Shown here: one piece after another, positions 1-9,682 of the stretch
Numbering within the stretch: the stretch's first letter is position 1
Layout of the letters: every line of letters starts with the position of its first letter
Assembly: GCA_030525825.1 (NCBI GenBank)
Contig: JAUNDZ010000007.1
Location: 1 to 64,000, forward strand
DNA from: Moraxella sp.
GTDB lineage: Bacteria > Pseudomonadota > Gammaproteobacteria > Pseudomonadales > Moraxellaceae
DNA: 64,000 nt
Direction of reading: 5' to 3'
Notes under the pieces: model-generated
Seen by the model: the letters and a program-made list of their open reading frames with translations, nothing else
Database searches by the model: none
What the model was told of the DNA's origin: nothing
Program-made: the position numbers and the translations under genes

Positions 1-962
1 AAGATTTGGCGGACGCACAGGCGGTGGCGGACAAATTGGGTATAAAATTGCACACTGCCAATTTTAGTGCCGAATATTGGGACAATGTTTTTGAGCATTT
101 TTTGGACGAATACCGTGCAGGACGCACGCCCAATCCTGACATTTTGTGCAACAAAGAAGTCAAATTCAAAGCCTTTTTGGACTATGCTACAAGCCCCCAA
201 TTTGGCTTGGGAGCGGATTTTATCGCCACAGGGCATTATGTACGGCGTGGGAAAAATATTGACGGCAAAGCGAGGCTGCTGCGTGGGCTTGATGATAACA
301 AAGACCAAAGCTACTTTCTCTATGCCGTTGGGGGCGACAAAATCGCCAAAACCTTATTTCCAGTGGGCGAGCTTGAAAAACCTGCTGTGAGAGCCATTGC
401 CGAGAAATATGGCTTAGCAACCGCCAAGAAAAAGGACTCAACAGGCATTTGTTTTATTGGCGAGCGAAAGTTTAAGGACTTTTTACAGACCTATCTGCCC
501 GCCCAAAAGGGGGATATTTATAGTGATGACGGGGTCAAACTTGGCACACACGATGGTTTGATGTATTACACGATTGGGCAACGGGGCGGGATTGGCATTG
601 GTGGGGTCAAAAACCGCCCTGATGAGCCGTGGTTTGTCTTGCACAAAGATTTAACCAATAATCGTCTCATTGTCGGGCAAGGACACAATCACCCTTATTT
701 GATGAGCAATGAACTTACCGCCTATAAATTGGACTGGGTAACCGCTCCGCCCCAAAACGGTCAAAAACTTGTTGCCAAAACCCGCTACCGCCAGCCCGAC
801 CAAGCCTGTACCGTGTTTGTGGAAAATGATAAAATCCGTGTGGTCTTTGACGAGCCACAACGGGCGGTAACGCTTGGACAATCGGTGGTGCTGTATGATG
901 GCGAGACTTGTCTGGGTGGCGGTGTGATTGATTGGTGTGATGCTAACCTAGGGAATGACTGA
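1..962 (+). CDS. mnmA: tRNA-specific 2-thiouridylase MnmA, 5' end cut by the window
   Basis: MnmA thiolates U34 of the Lys, Glu and Gln tRNAs, taking sulfur from the Tus relay and activating the uridine with ATP. The frame is already open at base 3, and the N-terminal ATP-pyrophosphatase loop (SGGVDSS in the family) lies outside the window, so roughly 55-60 residues are missing compared with the usual ~370. The visible part has the family signature [18 protein letters not shown] with the first catalytic cysteine (about visible residue 48), the ATGHY motif, and the second catalytic cysteine in [10 protein letters not shown] (about residue 149). The frame ends in TGA at 960-962, and the next gene starts at once. 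The family assignment is certain; the start is not visible. Confidence 0.97.
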   Translation, partial: DLADAQAVADKLGIKLHTANFSAEYWDNVFEHFLDEYRAGRTPNPDILCNKEVKFKAFLDYATSPQFGLGADFIATGHYVRRGKNIDGKARLLRGLDDNKDQSYFLYAVGGDKIAKTLFPVGELEKPAVRAIAEKYGLATAKKKDSTGICFIGERKFKDFLQTYLPAQKGDIYSDDGVKLGTHDGLMYYTIGQRGGIGIGGVKNRPDEPWFVLHKDLTNNRLIVGQGHNHPYLMSNELTAYKLDWVTAPPQNGQKLVAKTRYRQPDQACTVFVENDKIRVVFDEPQRAVTLGQSVVLYDGETCLGGGVIDWCDANLGND

Positions 963-963
963 C

Positions 964-1356
964 ATGAAAACACCATTGACTTTTCCAAAAAAAATCATAC
1001 TCAGTCTAAAATCCGCTCTATTTGATAATTTTTATAATTATGAAAATAGAGCAAGCCGACTGGAGTTTTTTAGCTTTTTGATTTTTTATTGGGCGTTGTT
1101 CATTGGCGTGGTTTTTATCTTGGAATATTTGCAATTAGATATTATCTTAAATGATGTGATACTGCTTGCCTTATTAACACTTCTAACCTTAGCCAAATTA
1201 TCGGTTAGTAGTCGCAGATTACACGACAGTGATTTATCGGATTATTGGTTTGCACTGAATTTTATTCCCGTTGTTGGTTCGTTGATATTTTTAGGGTTGA
1301 TGTTTAGGCAAGGAAATAAAGGCATAAATCGGTTTGGCATTGCCCCAGCTTTTTAA
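964..1356 (+). CDS. DUF805-family inner-membrane protein
   Basis: A 130-residue hydrophobic protein with the DUF805 (YhaH-like) pattern: an N-terminal R-A-S-R-x-E-F segment (about residues 29-34), transmembrane stretches near 36-55 and 62-80, the conserved RRLHDSD motif at 84-90, a third hydrophobic stretch near 96-113, and a C-terminal GxNRFG at 120-125. The function of the family is unknown. An ATG at 955 would overlap mnmA by 8 bases, but the only Shine-Dalgarno-like stretch (AGGGA at 950-954) abuts it directly. The same stretch sits 9 bases from the ATG at 964, so I chose 964. The gene is probably cotranscribed with mnmA. Confidence 0.85.
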   Translation: MKTPLTFPKKIILSLKSALFDNFYNYENRASRLEFFSFLIFYWALFIGVVFILEYLQLDIILNDVILLALLTLLTLAKLSVSSRRLHDSDLSDYWFALNFIPVVGSLIFLGLMFRQGNKGINRFGIAPAF

Positions 1357-1425
1357 CCCCTTTTAAGACATTGCCTTTGACTTAAAATTCACTCAACTTA
1401 ACCCAATCAAGGCAAATTAACCCAC

Positions 1426-1929
1426 CTAAAACTGCCTATTCATTCGCTCCTTAACCACGCGATAAATAACAACCGCCTTATCATCACCGATTTGACGAAT
1501 TGGAATGATGGCGTACCAACCACCCATTTGCATACTCAAAAAATCTTTGGACAGATTGAGCTTGGCGATTTTTGACCACGCCCAATGACGAGTTTTGCCA
1601 TTGGTGGTATCGCTTATGCCCTTATCATCAATGACAAGCACGGACGGACGACACCAAAATGACAATATCGCCAACAGTCCGCCATAGACAATTATCCCCA
1701 CCAGAGCAATCACAAGCCAAGTACTCATAAAGCCGCTTGCACCGCCTGCCATACTGCCACCAATCAAGCCACAAAACACAATCAGCCACCACGATTTATT
1801 GGTGGTCATAAAGCGATGTAAATCCTTGATGTTAGTGTGGTATTCTACCCTAATCGGTAGGCGATAATCGGCAAAAGGGTCGGTAGGCAGCGTACGGTCA
1901 AATGGCGTGGTTTGGACTGGATTTGTCAT
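1426..1929 (-). CDS. Membrane protein with YcxB-like cytoplasmic domain, unknown function
   Basis: A protein of 167 residues. A hydrophilic N-terminus of about 45 residues is followed by two adjacent membrane segments (about residues 47-65 and 70-90). The C-terminal half alternates hydrophobic and charged residues and carries a VLIDDKGISD...W.WS.I pattern, like the C-terminal YcxB/PH-like domain of small bacterial membrane proteins. I cannot assign a function. The start is well supported: AAGGA lies 8 bases before the ATG (complement of 1927-1929). The gene converges on the DUF805 gene. An imperfect inverted repeat (TTGCCTTTGA at 1372 and TCAAGGCAA at 1407) lies between the two ends and may slow transcription, but has no T-run. 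Confidence 0.7.
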   Translation of the reverse strand: MTNPVQTTPFDRTLPTDPFADYRLPIRVEYHTNIKDLHRFMTTNKSWWLIVFCGLIGGSMAGGASGFMSTWLVIALVGIIVYGGLLAILSFWCRPSVLVIDDKGISDTTNGKTRHWAWSKIAKLNLSKDFLSMQMGGWYAIIPIRQIGDDKAVVIYRVVKERMNRQF

Positions 1930-2072
1930 TATTTTTCCTTTTTATTTTTAAGATAATAATAATCTAGCACAGTCATCTTGCGTGATTGTTGCCATTTATG
2001 GGATTTGTTTTAAATTGGGTGGCTTATAATTTTATGGCAAATTCACTCCAAAACCAAACAGTTAGCGTGTAA

Positions 2073-2090
2073 GGCGAATGGTAATTCGCC
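2073..2090. repeat. Short palindrome GGCGAAT-N4-ATTCGCC
   Basis: A perfect 7-base inverted repeat with a 4-base loop. On the complement it is preceded by GGGCGATGGCAATACACCC, so the two GGCGA-type words form a small composite of the type seen in dispersed intergenic repeats. Whether it recurs in the genome cannot be seen here. Confidence 0.55.
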
Positions 2091-2248
2091 CACAGCCAAT
2101 TTTTCCAAAGGGTGTATTGCCATCGCCCTACAAAAGTTGTTGGAGTTTGAATTAAATGAAGTATATATAAAAAAAATTTATACGGGCAAATATTATTCTC
2201 CCCTACGAGTGGCAAAATTGTGTATTATTTTAAAGTTTTATAACAAGC

Positions 2249-2313
2249 GTAAGATGCGTACAACGCACCGTTTTGGACTTAAGTTTTTGAATGGTGCGTA
2301 TGACGCACCTTAC
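2249..2313. repeat. 65-base element with 21-base imperfect terminal inverted repeats
   Basis: The left arm (2249-2269) and the complement of the right arm (2293-2313) agree at 17 of 21 positions and enclose 23 bases. Each arm is itself a near-palindrome built on TGCGT...ACGCACC. This double symmetry is typical of REP or miniature inverted-repeat elements dispersed between genes. No target duplication could be recognised at the edges. Confidence 0.6.
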
Positions 2314-2447
2314 TTCTAAAACCAATTTTTAAAAGCAATTTTGTGATAATTTTAAAGTTGTTTGGCATAATTATGCCAGAGAACTGCAAAATTGGTACAG
2401 ATCAGCCATTGTATCGTCGGGGCAAATTTTTTCGCCCAATAGAAATA

Positions 2448-2467
2448 GGGCAAATCGCCATTTGCCC
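2448..2467 (-). terminator. Hairpin GGGCAAAT-N4-ATTTGCCC downstream of azlD
   Basis: A perfect 8-base stem with a 4-base loop, 45 bases past the azlD stop on the minus strand, followed in that direction by the weakly T-rich TATTTCTATT. It could end azlCD transcription or be one more member of the local palindromic repeats. The run of T is poor, so confidence is modest. Confidence 0.4.
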
Positions 2468-2511
2468 CACTAATCAAGTATCGTATTTTGAACTTGGTTG
2501 GTATAGACCGC

Positions 2512-2808
2512 CTAAAACCCCATTTGTCTTAGCCCACCTGTTATCACAATGGCGACCAATACGGTGGGCAGTAGCGAGAATTTTAGCATCACAAGGCAGG
2601 TAATGCCCACTGCCACCATATTGGCGATACTGCCAGAGACGATGACGGGAGCGATGACCGCAATCAGCACACAACCAGGTACTGCTTGCATTACCCGTGT
2701 GGCATAGGGACTAAGCTGTCTGTTACTAAACGCCAAATAACCGACAATGCGTGTCATATAAGTACTAAACGCCAACGCCACAATCGTCAAAAATACCTGT
2801 AATTCCAT
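2512..2808 (-). CDS. azlD: AzlD-family branched-chain amino acid export subunit
   Basis: A small 98-residue polytopic membrane protein. AzlD (YgaH-like) partners the larger AzlC (YgaZ-like) permease for export of branched-chain amino acids. The sequence begins MELQVFLTIVALAFSTYMTR and has about four hydrophobic segments with the usual internal motif YLAFSNRQLSPYATRVMQAVP. The open frame extends upstream into azlC, but the ATG at 2806-2808 has GGGAG 8 bases ahead and matches the length of the family. It starts 13 bases after the azlC stop on the same strand, so the two are surely one operon. Confidence 0.9.
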   Translation of the reverse strand: MELQVFLTIVALAFSTYMTRIVGYLAFSNRQLSPYATRVMQAVPGCVLIAVIAPVIVSGSIANMVAVGITCLVMLKFSLLPTVLVAIVITGGLRQMGF

Positions 2809-2821
2809 CACACTCTCCCGC

Positions 2822-3556
2822 CTAGCCACGCTCGGTGATGAACGCACACAGCACACCTGCCAATGTGCCGCCCGCCACATACCACGCACCGCCTACGGTG
2901 TGATACAAAACCCCTGCCACAAACAGGCTCACCACCCAAGGAATCGCACGGCGGGCAGAGCTCCACATTCCCTTTAACAGCACCAAAAACACCGCTGTAA
3001 ACGCCATATCCAGCCCATACGCTTTCAAATCGCCAATCATCGGTCCAAGATACGCCCCCAAAGTCGTAAACACCGCCCAAGTGCTGCACAAAATAAGAGC
3101 CACACCCAGATAATAAGGGACATTAAGACGAGTGCGATTGTGTTTTTTGGCGTCGCTGACCGCCATTGCCCAAGTCTCATCGACCATTACATAAAGCAGT
3201 GCCAATGCCTTTTTGCGTGGCATATCCTTTAATAATAAAGAAAAATTCGCCCCCATAATGATATGACGACTGTTCACCAAAGTCGCCATTAAGACAATCA
3301 GCCCAATATTCAAAGGGTTATCCCATAAGCTGACCACCGTAAACTCCGAGCCGCCCGCCAGATTGGTGGTGGTCAATAGTCCCAGCTCATACCATTTAAA
3401 GCCTGCTTCCACCGCAGACGCTCCCAAAACCATCGCAAAGGGGATAAAGCCAAGCATCACAGGCAGAGCTTCTTTAACGCCACGATAAAACTCGGCTTTT
3501 TCATCACAGATGACAGCAAAGTCGGTATAGGCAGGGCTGTTTAATGGGCTATTCAT
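2822..3556 (-). CDS. azlC: AzlC-family branched-chain amino acid export permease
   Basis: A 244-residue integral membrane protein of the AzlC/YgaZ family, which with AzlD exports leucine, isoleucine, valine and related compounds. After a 25-residue polar start comes the family hallmark FYRGVKEALPVMLGFIPFAMVLGASAV, then GGSEFTVVSLW and NSRHIIMGANFSLLL, each in its usual place. A TTG two codons upstream (3562) would also be possible. I prefer the ATG at 3554-3556, which has a GAG at the right distance. It diverges from an Lrp/AsnC regulator, the classic arrangement for azlCD, suggesting leucine-responsive control. Confidence 0.93.
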   Translation of the reverse strand: MNSPLNSPAYTDFAVICDEKAEFYRGVKEALPVMLGFIPFAMVLGASAVEAGFKWYELGLLTTTNLAGGSEFTVVSLWDNPLNIGLIVLMATLVNSRHIIMGANFSLLLKDMPRKKALALLYVMVDETWAMAVSDAKKHNRTRLNVPYYLGVALILCSTWAVFTTLGAYLGPMIGDLKAYGLDMAFTAVFLVLLKGMWSSARRAIPWVVSLFVAGVLYHTVGGAWYVAGGTLAGVLCAFITERG

Positions 3557-3631
3557 TGGCAAATCTCATCAAATCTTGTCAAATGGGTGGTTTGGCGACT
3601 GATTAAACCACACTATCCTTAAAAATTGATG

Positions 3632-3737
3632 AAAATTTTATCCTAAAAATCACGCCATTAAATTGCTTTTTTTGGGTGATTTGTGTTATATTTTGGCAGA
3701 AAATTTTATTATTATTAAATTTTTTAGCAGAAAATTT
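3632..3737. promoter_or_regulatory. Probable Lrp-type operator region between azlC and its regulator
   Basis: AAAATTTT occurs at 3632-3639 and 3700-3707, with AAAATTT at 3731-3737. The last two lie inside an 11-base direct repeat GCAGAAAATTT (3696-3706 and 3727-3737) whose copies are 31 bases apart, close to three helical turns. Regularly phased AT-rich sites are how Lrp-family octamers usually bind. The binding function is inferred from position and spacing. Confidence 0.5.
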
Positions 3738-3750
3738 CAAGGAATTACCA

Positions 3751-4230
3751 ATGCCTAGCACATCTTACACTTTAACCCTTGACCAGACCGACAGGCGGAT
3801 TTTGGACATCTTACAGCACGACAGCAGCATCAGTAACAACGAACTTGCCGAGCAGGTCAAACTCTCCCCCTCCCCTTGCCTAAGGCGGGTCAAGCTTTTA
3901 GAAGAACACGGCTACATCACAGGCTACTCTGCCAAACTGTCTGCCGAAAAATTAGACTGCGGACTGACTTTATTTGTGCGAGTGTGGTTAAAAACCCAGA
4001 CTGAAGATGCGGTTAATCACTTTGCCGAAAGCATTCGACTGGTGGACGAAGTACAAGAATGCTATTTGATGGTGGGGGATTGTGATTTTGTCTTAAAGGT
4101 GGTGGTCAAAGATTTAGAATCTTATCGTCAGTTTCAGGTTCGCCATCTGACGCACATCAAAGATGTCCTAAACATCAAAACCGAAGTGCCTGTACAGACA
4201 ATCAAGCGAAGTCATTTGTTACCGATTTAG
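3751..4230 (+). CDS. Lrp/AsnC-family transcriptional regulator
   Basis: A protein of 159 residues, the standard size. It has an N-terminal winged helix-turn-helix (about residues 12-60: LDQTDRRILDILQHDSSISN, then ELAEQVKLSPSPCLRRVKLLEEHGYITGY) and a C-terminal RAM/AsnC ligand-binding domain (about 70-150) containing VQECYLMVGDCDFVLKVVVKD. The open frame continues upstream, but AAGGA lies 8 bases before the ATG at 3751, giving the canonical length. Divergent transcription from azlCD strongly suggests it controls that exporter and itself; the effector is probably leucine or another branched-chain amino acid, which is inference. Confidence 0.93.
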   Translation: MPSTSYTLTLDQTDRRILDILQHDSSISNNELAEQVKLSPSPCLRRVKLLEEHGYITGYSAKLSAEKLDCGLTLFVRVWLKTQTEDAVNHFAESIRLVDEVQECYLMVGDCDFVLKVVVKDLESYRQFQVRHLTHIKDVLNIKTEVPVQTIKRSHLLPI

Positions 4231-4251
4231 ACTGATTAAAAAGCTGGGTAG

Positions 4252-5703
<1,452 letters not shown>

Positions 5704-5721
5704 TTCTTGGGTACCAAAAAC

Positions 5722-5751
5722 AAAAAAGGCAGTCTTTGAGCTGCCTTTTTT
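5722..5751 (+). terminator. Rho-independent terminator of purB
   Basis: AAAAAAGGCAG, an 8-base loop and CTGCC followed by TTTTTT, starting 19 bases after the purB stop. The A-tract on the left would also let it act on the opposite strand, where the 5958-6170 gene ends nearby. Nothing else is recognisable between here and 5957. Confidence 0.9.
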
Positions 5752-5957
5752 ATTGATTTGAATGTTACCGTGATTGGGTAGGTGTTATTTATTTCAGCAC
5801 CTATTGACTGACTTATCCACAACACTTAGTCAATCCAAAACCAGTCATAAAACCACACAGATGACAGCCTATATAAACTATATAAAAGCTGCCATCAGAG
5901 CCTATCATTTTAGACCATCATCGATAATCGTGGATAATCATGGATATTTGCTCAAAC

Positions 5958-6170
5958 TTAGTTCGGCGTACGATTTGGACCGCCAGTCAAGGCACTAATC
6001 TTTTTGGTAACGACCACCGCCACAGGCAGGCTAATAAGTGCACCCACGACAATCGCACCCAAGATATAAGGCATACTGTCAAAACCTGTAACAAAAGCAA
6101 CAATCATCAAAACCCCCACCGCAACGGTGAAAGCAATAGAAAACATGGCTGTGAGCAATGGAATGTTCAT
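5958..6170 (-). CDS. Small two-span membrane protein, unknown function
   Basis: A 70-residue protein made of two hydrophobic segments (about residues 3-28 and 34-55), ending in a short basic and polar tail VVTKKISALTGGPNRTPN. GGGG lies six bases before the ATG (complement of 6168-6170). The first segment begins MNIPLLTAMFSIAFTVAVGV, with no lipobox or obvious cleavage site. I do not recognise a family with a known role. It is convergent with purB and divergent from alaS. The good start, compact length and residue composition make it likely to be real. Confidence 0.65.
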   Translation of the reverse strand: MNIPLLTAMFSIAFTVAVGVLMIVAFVTGFDSMPYILGAIVVGALISLPVAVVVTKKISALTGGPNRTPN

Positions 6171-6352
6171 GGCATACCCCCAAATAAATTATGGAATAAA
6201 GTTCATGTGTTATTTATACAACTTTTTTGCACAAATGTTAAGTATTTTTTCAAAAAAATCCATAATTTTTTTATGAGTTTTTATTTTTTATGGGATTTGT
6301 ATAAAAGTCGTGCAATTTTTCATGAAAATCTGCTTTTATTTGGCGTGGTTTG

Positions 6353-6397
6353 TGCTAAAATTAACTGTTTGATTATCCAGCTCATATCAGCATGAGC
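6353..6397 (+). promoter_or_regulatory. Possible alaS promoter with downstream palindrome
   Basis: In the 306-base gap before alaS, TGCTAAAAT (6353-6361) resembles an extended -10 box. Just downstream lies GCTCAT-N6-ATGAGC (6380-6397), followed by CAAAG and seven T (6404-6410). The palindrome could be an autoregulatory site, since AlaRS of E. coli binds a palindrome at its own promoter, or a weak attenuator. The rest of the gap is AT-rich and featureless. Confidence 0.4.
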
Positions 6398-6476
6398 CAA
6401 AGTTTTTTTAAGTTCGCCTGCCAATACTTAATCAGCAGCCTTGTGATTGGATTGGTCATTGCGTCAAGGAATTTTT

Positions 6477-9140
6477 ATGAGTCATCTGAACAAAACTCTA
6501 CAACTGCATGAAGTTCGCCAAGCCTTTATTGATTTTTTTGCCAGCAAAAATCACACCCCTGTCCCATCATCCAGCCTAATCCCCCACAATGACCCCACCC
6601 TGCTATTCACCAACGCAGGCATGAACCAGTTCAAAGACACTTTTTTGGGACTTGAAAAACGAGACTATAACCGTGCGGTCAGCTCACAAAAATGCGTGCG
6701 TGCAGGTGGTAAGCACAATGACCTAGACAATGTCGGCTACACCGCTCGTCATCATACTTTCTTTGAGATGTTGGGCAATTTTAGCTTTGGCGACTATTTC
6801 AAAAAAGATGCCATCAAATTCGCTTGGGAATTTTTGACAGACGAAAAATGGCTCGCCCTGCCCAAAGACCGCCTGTATGTTACTATATATCACACCGATG
6901 ACGAAGCCTTTGACATCTGGCATCAGGAAGTTGGACTTGCCCCCGAACGCATCATTCGCATCGGCGATAAAGGCAAACAGTACGAATCAGACAACTTTTG
7001 GGCAATGGGCGATACAGGTCCTTGCGGTCCTTGCTCAGAGATTTTTTATGATTATGGCGACCACATCGAAGGCGGTCTGCCAGGCACACCAGACGAAGAT
7101 GGCGACCGCTATGTCGAAGTGTGGAACTGCGTATTTATGCAGTTTAACCGCCAAAAAGACGGCACGCTAGAACCGCTACCAAAACCATCGGTCGATACAG
7201 GCATGGGGCTTGAACGCATCAGCTCAGTCATGCAGGGCAAATATGGCAACTACGAAGTTGATTTGTTCGTCAATCTGATGGATGCTGCAGCTGCCGTCAT
7301 CGGTGTGGACAGCACTTATGAGCCATCATTTAAAGTCATCGCTGACCACATTCGTGCTGTATCATTCTTGATTGCTGATGGCGTACGCCCAAGCAATGAA
7401 GGTCGTGGTTATGTGCTACGCCGCATCATTCGCCGTGCGGTGCGTCATGGCAACAAGCTGGGGGCAACGGGCAATTTCTTTTATCAGCTCGTCCCTGCAC
7501 TCATCAAAGAGATGGGCGATGCCTATCCACAGCTCATCGAAAAACAAGCCGAGATTGAAGCGGTCATCTTAAAAGAAGAAGAGCAGTTCGCCAAGACACT
7601 TGCCCAAGGTTTACGCCTGCTGTCTGGCGAGCTAGAAAACCTAAATGCTGGTGATACGCTGACTGGCGAGACTGTATTTAAGCTGTATGATACCTACGGT
7701 TTCCCAACCGACCTAACTGCTGACATCGCACGAGAGCGTGGCATTCATATCGATGAAGACGGCTTTGAGACACACATGCAAGAGCAGCGTGCCCGTGCCC
7801 GTGATGCAGGCAAATTTGATGTCGATTATACTGCCACCATCAAGGTGGACAGCCCAACCGACTTCGTGGGTTACACTTTGGCAGAGCATGACAGTCAAAT
7901 CACAGGACTGTATCAAGATGGCAAAGAGACCGCCGAGCTGCACGAAGGTGATGAAGGTGTGGTCGTGCTATCAGCCACGCCATTTTATGCCGAAGGTGGT
8001 GGTCAAGTGGGCGAACTTGGCGAAATCAGCACCGAATCTGGCGTCTTTGAAGTACAAAACACCAAAAAATCAGGCACCGCCATCATTCATTATGGTACGG
8101 TCAAAATGGGCAGCATCAAAACCGCCCAAAACGCTCACGCCCAAGTCATCGAAGACATTCGTCGTGCATCTGCCAAGAACCATTCAGCCACCCATCTACT
8201 ACACGCTGCCCTACGCACCGTACTGGGTACTGGCGTCGCCCAAAAAGGCTCTTTGGTATCGTCAGAAGTGCTGCGTTTTGACTTCTCGCATGACGAGCCC
8301 ATCAGCCAAGACGACCTATTGACCATCGAGAGCATGGTTAATGAACAAATCCAAAAGAACAGCCCTGTTCAAATCGAACATCTACCCATCGATGAAGCCC
8401 TAAAAAAAGGAGCGATGGCACTGTTTGGCGAAAAATATGGTGAGACCGTGCGTGTGCTCACCATGGGCGAAAACAGCGACAAAACGCCATTTTCTATTGA
8501 GCTGTGCGGTGGTATCCATGTCGTGCATACAGGCGAGATTGGTCTGTTTAAAATCGTCTCAGAAGGCGGTATTGCCGCTGGCATTCGCCGTATCGAAGCC
8601 TTGACTGGCATGGGTGCGGTGCGTCATATGCAACAAGGCGAAAAGACCTTGACTGCTTTAGCAAGCAGCTTTAAAGCCAAGCGTAATGAGATTGGCGTGC
8701 GTGTCGGCAGCCTAAGCGAGCGCAACCGTGAACTAGAAAAACAGCTTGAACGCCTAGAACAAAAACTTGCCAGCCTTGAAGCCAAATCCTTGATGGATAA
8801 GGTTGAAACCGTAAACAGCACACCTGTCTTGATTGCCAAACTTGACAACCTAGATGCCAAGTCCTTGCGTGGCTTGGCAGATGACATCAAGTCAAAACTA
8901 CATGATGGCATCGCTGTGCTAGCAAGCATTACCGATGGCAAAGTGGCTTTGACCGCAAGCGTGGCTAAGGATTTGACCGCCAAAGTCAAAGCTGGCGACA
9001 TCATCAAATCGCTATGCGAAAGCCTTGACGGCAAAGGCGGTGGCAAGCCAGACTTCGCCCAAGGCGGTGCCAGCGATGTCAATGGCGTGGATAATGCCTT
9101 GACAACCCTTAAAGCTGTTTTGGCAGAAAAACTGTCATGA
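6477..9140 (+). CDS. alaS: Alanyl-tRNA synthetase
   Basis: AlaS charges tRNA-Ala. The 887-residue product is full length (E. coli 876). It shows the class II catalytic core near the N-terminus ([15 protein letters not shown], then [19 protein letters not shown]), the [10 protein letters not shown] motif with DTGMGLERI, the editing domain with the zinc ligands [11 protein letters not shown] and [10 protein letters not shown], and a coiled-coil/DHHA1 C-terminal domain ending in [17 protein letters not shown] [13 protein letters not shown]. An upstream in-frame start at 6447 is possible, but AAGGA (6464-6468) precedes the ATG at 6477 and the family N-terminus matches there. alaS-lysC-csrA is a conserved order in Pseudomonas and relatives. 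The last 4 bases overlap the next gene. Confidence 0.99.
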   Translation: MSHLNKTLQLHEVRQAFIDFFASKNHTPVPSSSLIPHNDPTLLFTNAGMNQFKDTFLGLEKRDYNRAVSSQKCVRAGGKHNDLDNVGYTARHHTFFEMLGNFSFGDYFKKDAIKFAWEFLTDEKWLALPKDRLYVTIYHTDDEAFDIWHQEVGLAPERIIRIGDKGKQYESDNFWAMGDTGPCGPCSEIFYDYGDHIEGGLPGTPDEDGDRYVEVWNCVFMQFNRQKDGTLEPLPKPSVDTGMGLERISSVMQGKYGNYEVDLFVNLMDAAAAVIGVDSTYEPSFKVIADHIRAVSFLIADGVRPSNEGRGYVLRRIIRRAVRHGNKLGATGNFFYQLVPALIKEMGDAYPQLIEKQAEIEAVILKEEEQFAKTLAQGLRLLSGELENLNAGDTLTGETVFKLYDTYGFPTDLTADIARERGIHIDEDGFETHMQEQRARARDAGKFDVDYTATIKVDSPTDFVGYTLAEHDSQITGLYQDGKETAELHEGDEGVVVLSATPFYAEGGGQVGELGEISTESGVFEVQNTKKSGTAIIHYGTVKMGSIKTAQNAHAQVIEDIRRASAKNHSATHLLHAALRTVLGTGVAQKGSLVSSEVLRFDFSHDEPISQDDLLTIESMVNEQIQKNSPVQIEHLPIDEALKKGAMALFGEKYGETVRVLTMGENSDKTPFSIELCGGIHVVHTGEIGLFKIVSEGGIAAGIRRIEALTGMGAVRHMQQGEKTLTALASSFKAKRNEIGVRVGSLSERNRELEKQLERLEQKLASLEAKSLMDKVETVNSTPVLIAKLDNLDAKSLRGLADDIKSKLHDGIAVLASITDGKVALTASVAKDLTAKVKAGDIIKSLCESLDGKGGGKPDFAQGGASDVNGVDNALTTLKAVLAEKLS

Positions 9141-9517
9141 GCAATCAAAACTACGACAACGGCATGACCGTTCGCAAGGCAGTCATGGGCGATGCTCATG
9201 TGGATAAGGCAATGAGCCAAGTAACGCCCTTTACCGAACCACTACAAGCGTGGATTAACGAACACGCATGGGGTTCTACTTGGCAGCGTGGCGTGCTTGA
9301 CCGCAAGACTCGCTCACTGGTTACGATGGCATTTTTAATCGCTCAAAAGTCGCCGACCGAGCTTAAAGGGCATATTCGTGGAGCAATCAACAATGGTGCC
9401 AGCGTTGAAGAGATTCAAGAAGTGCTGCTGCACAGCTTGCCCTACTGCGGTGCCCCTGCCGCCCAAGAAGCCTATCGTGCTGCGGTGGAGATTTTGAGCG
9501 AATTAGAAAAAATTTAG
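9137..9517 (+). CDS. Carboxymuconolactone decarboxylase-family protein
   Basis: A 126-residue protein of the CMD/AhpD-like superfamily. It has the subgroup pattern [28 protein letters not shown] and [24 protein letters not shown], which matches the PcaC-like subgroup and not AhpD, whose CxxC redox pair is absent. PcaC decarboxylates gamma-carboxymuconolactone in protocatechuate breakdown, but no other pca gene lies nearby, so the substrate is unknown. Its ATG overlaps the alaS stop (ATGA), implying translational coupling. This pairing with a tRNA synthetase is not part of the usual alaS-lysC context. Confidence 0.85.
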   Translation: MSNQNYDNGMTVRKAVMGDAHVDKAMSQVTPFTEPLQAWINEHAWGSTWQRGVLDRKTRSLVTMAFLIAQKSPTELKGHIRGAINNGASVEEIQEVLLHSLPYCGAPAAQEAYRAAVEILSELEKI

Positions 9518-9614
9518 CCGATGATGTTGGCATTTTGACCGCCATATTCCAAATATGGGCTATTTATAGATTTTTATAATCAATTCATCAGTTTATTTTA
9601 ACAATGAATTGGGG

Positions 9615-9620
9615 TATAAT
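9615..9620 (+). promoter_or_regulatory. Likely -10 box of the lysC promoter
   Basis: TATAAT 63 bases before the lysC start. The region 16-18 bases upstream is TTTATTTTAACA, a poor -35. No lysine riboswitch is recognisable in the ~55-base leader, which is too short for one. Confidence 0.5.
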
Positions 9621-9682
9621 TTGCACACTTTTATTCACAACCTTTGGGTTTTCTACCATTTTTTGAACAAAAGGTAAACACA

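Larger units (their letters stand above)
1930..2511. other. 582-base gap without a convincing gene; holds several palindromes
   Basis: Short open frames occur on both strands here, but they run through inverted repeats, have no good ribosome binding site and resemble no family I know. What stands out is a series of GC-capped palindromes in AT-rich sequence, listed separately at 2073-2090, 2249-2313 and 2448-2467, plus an imperfect one near 2419-2436. The gap lies upstream of the 1426-1929 gene and downstream of azlD, so it may hold the promoter of the former and the terminator of the latter. Confidence 0.6.

Noticed and set aside
2137..2603. Two plus-strand ORFs of 60 and 86 codons
   Set aside because: They run through the palindromic repeats and into the antisense of azlD, lack ribosome binding sites and resemble no protein.
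5774..6395. Plus-strand ORFs of 74 and 151 codons after purB
   Set aside because: Antisense to the small membrane protein, AT-rich gap sequence, no ribosome binding sites.
9622..9682. Lysine riboswitch before lysC
   Set aside because: The leader after the likely promoter is only about 55 bases and shows no riboswitch-like structure.
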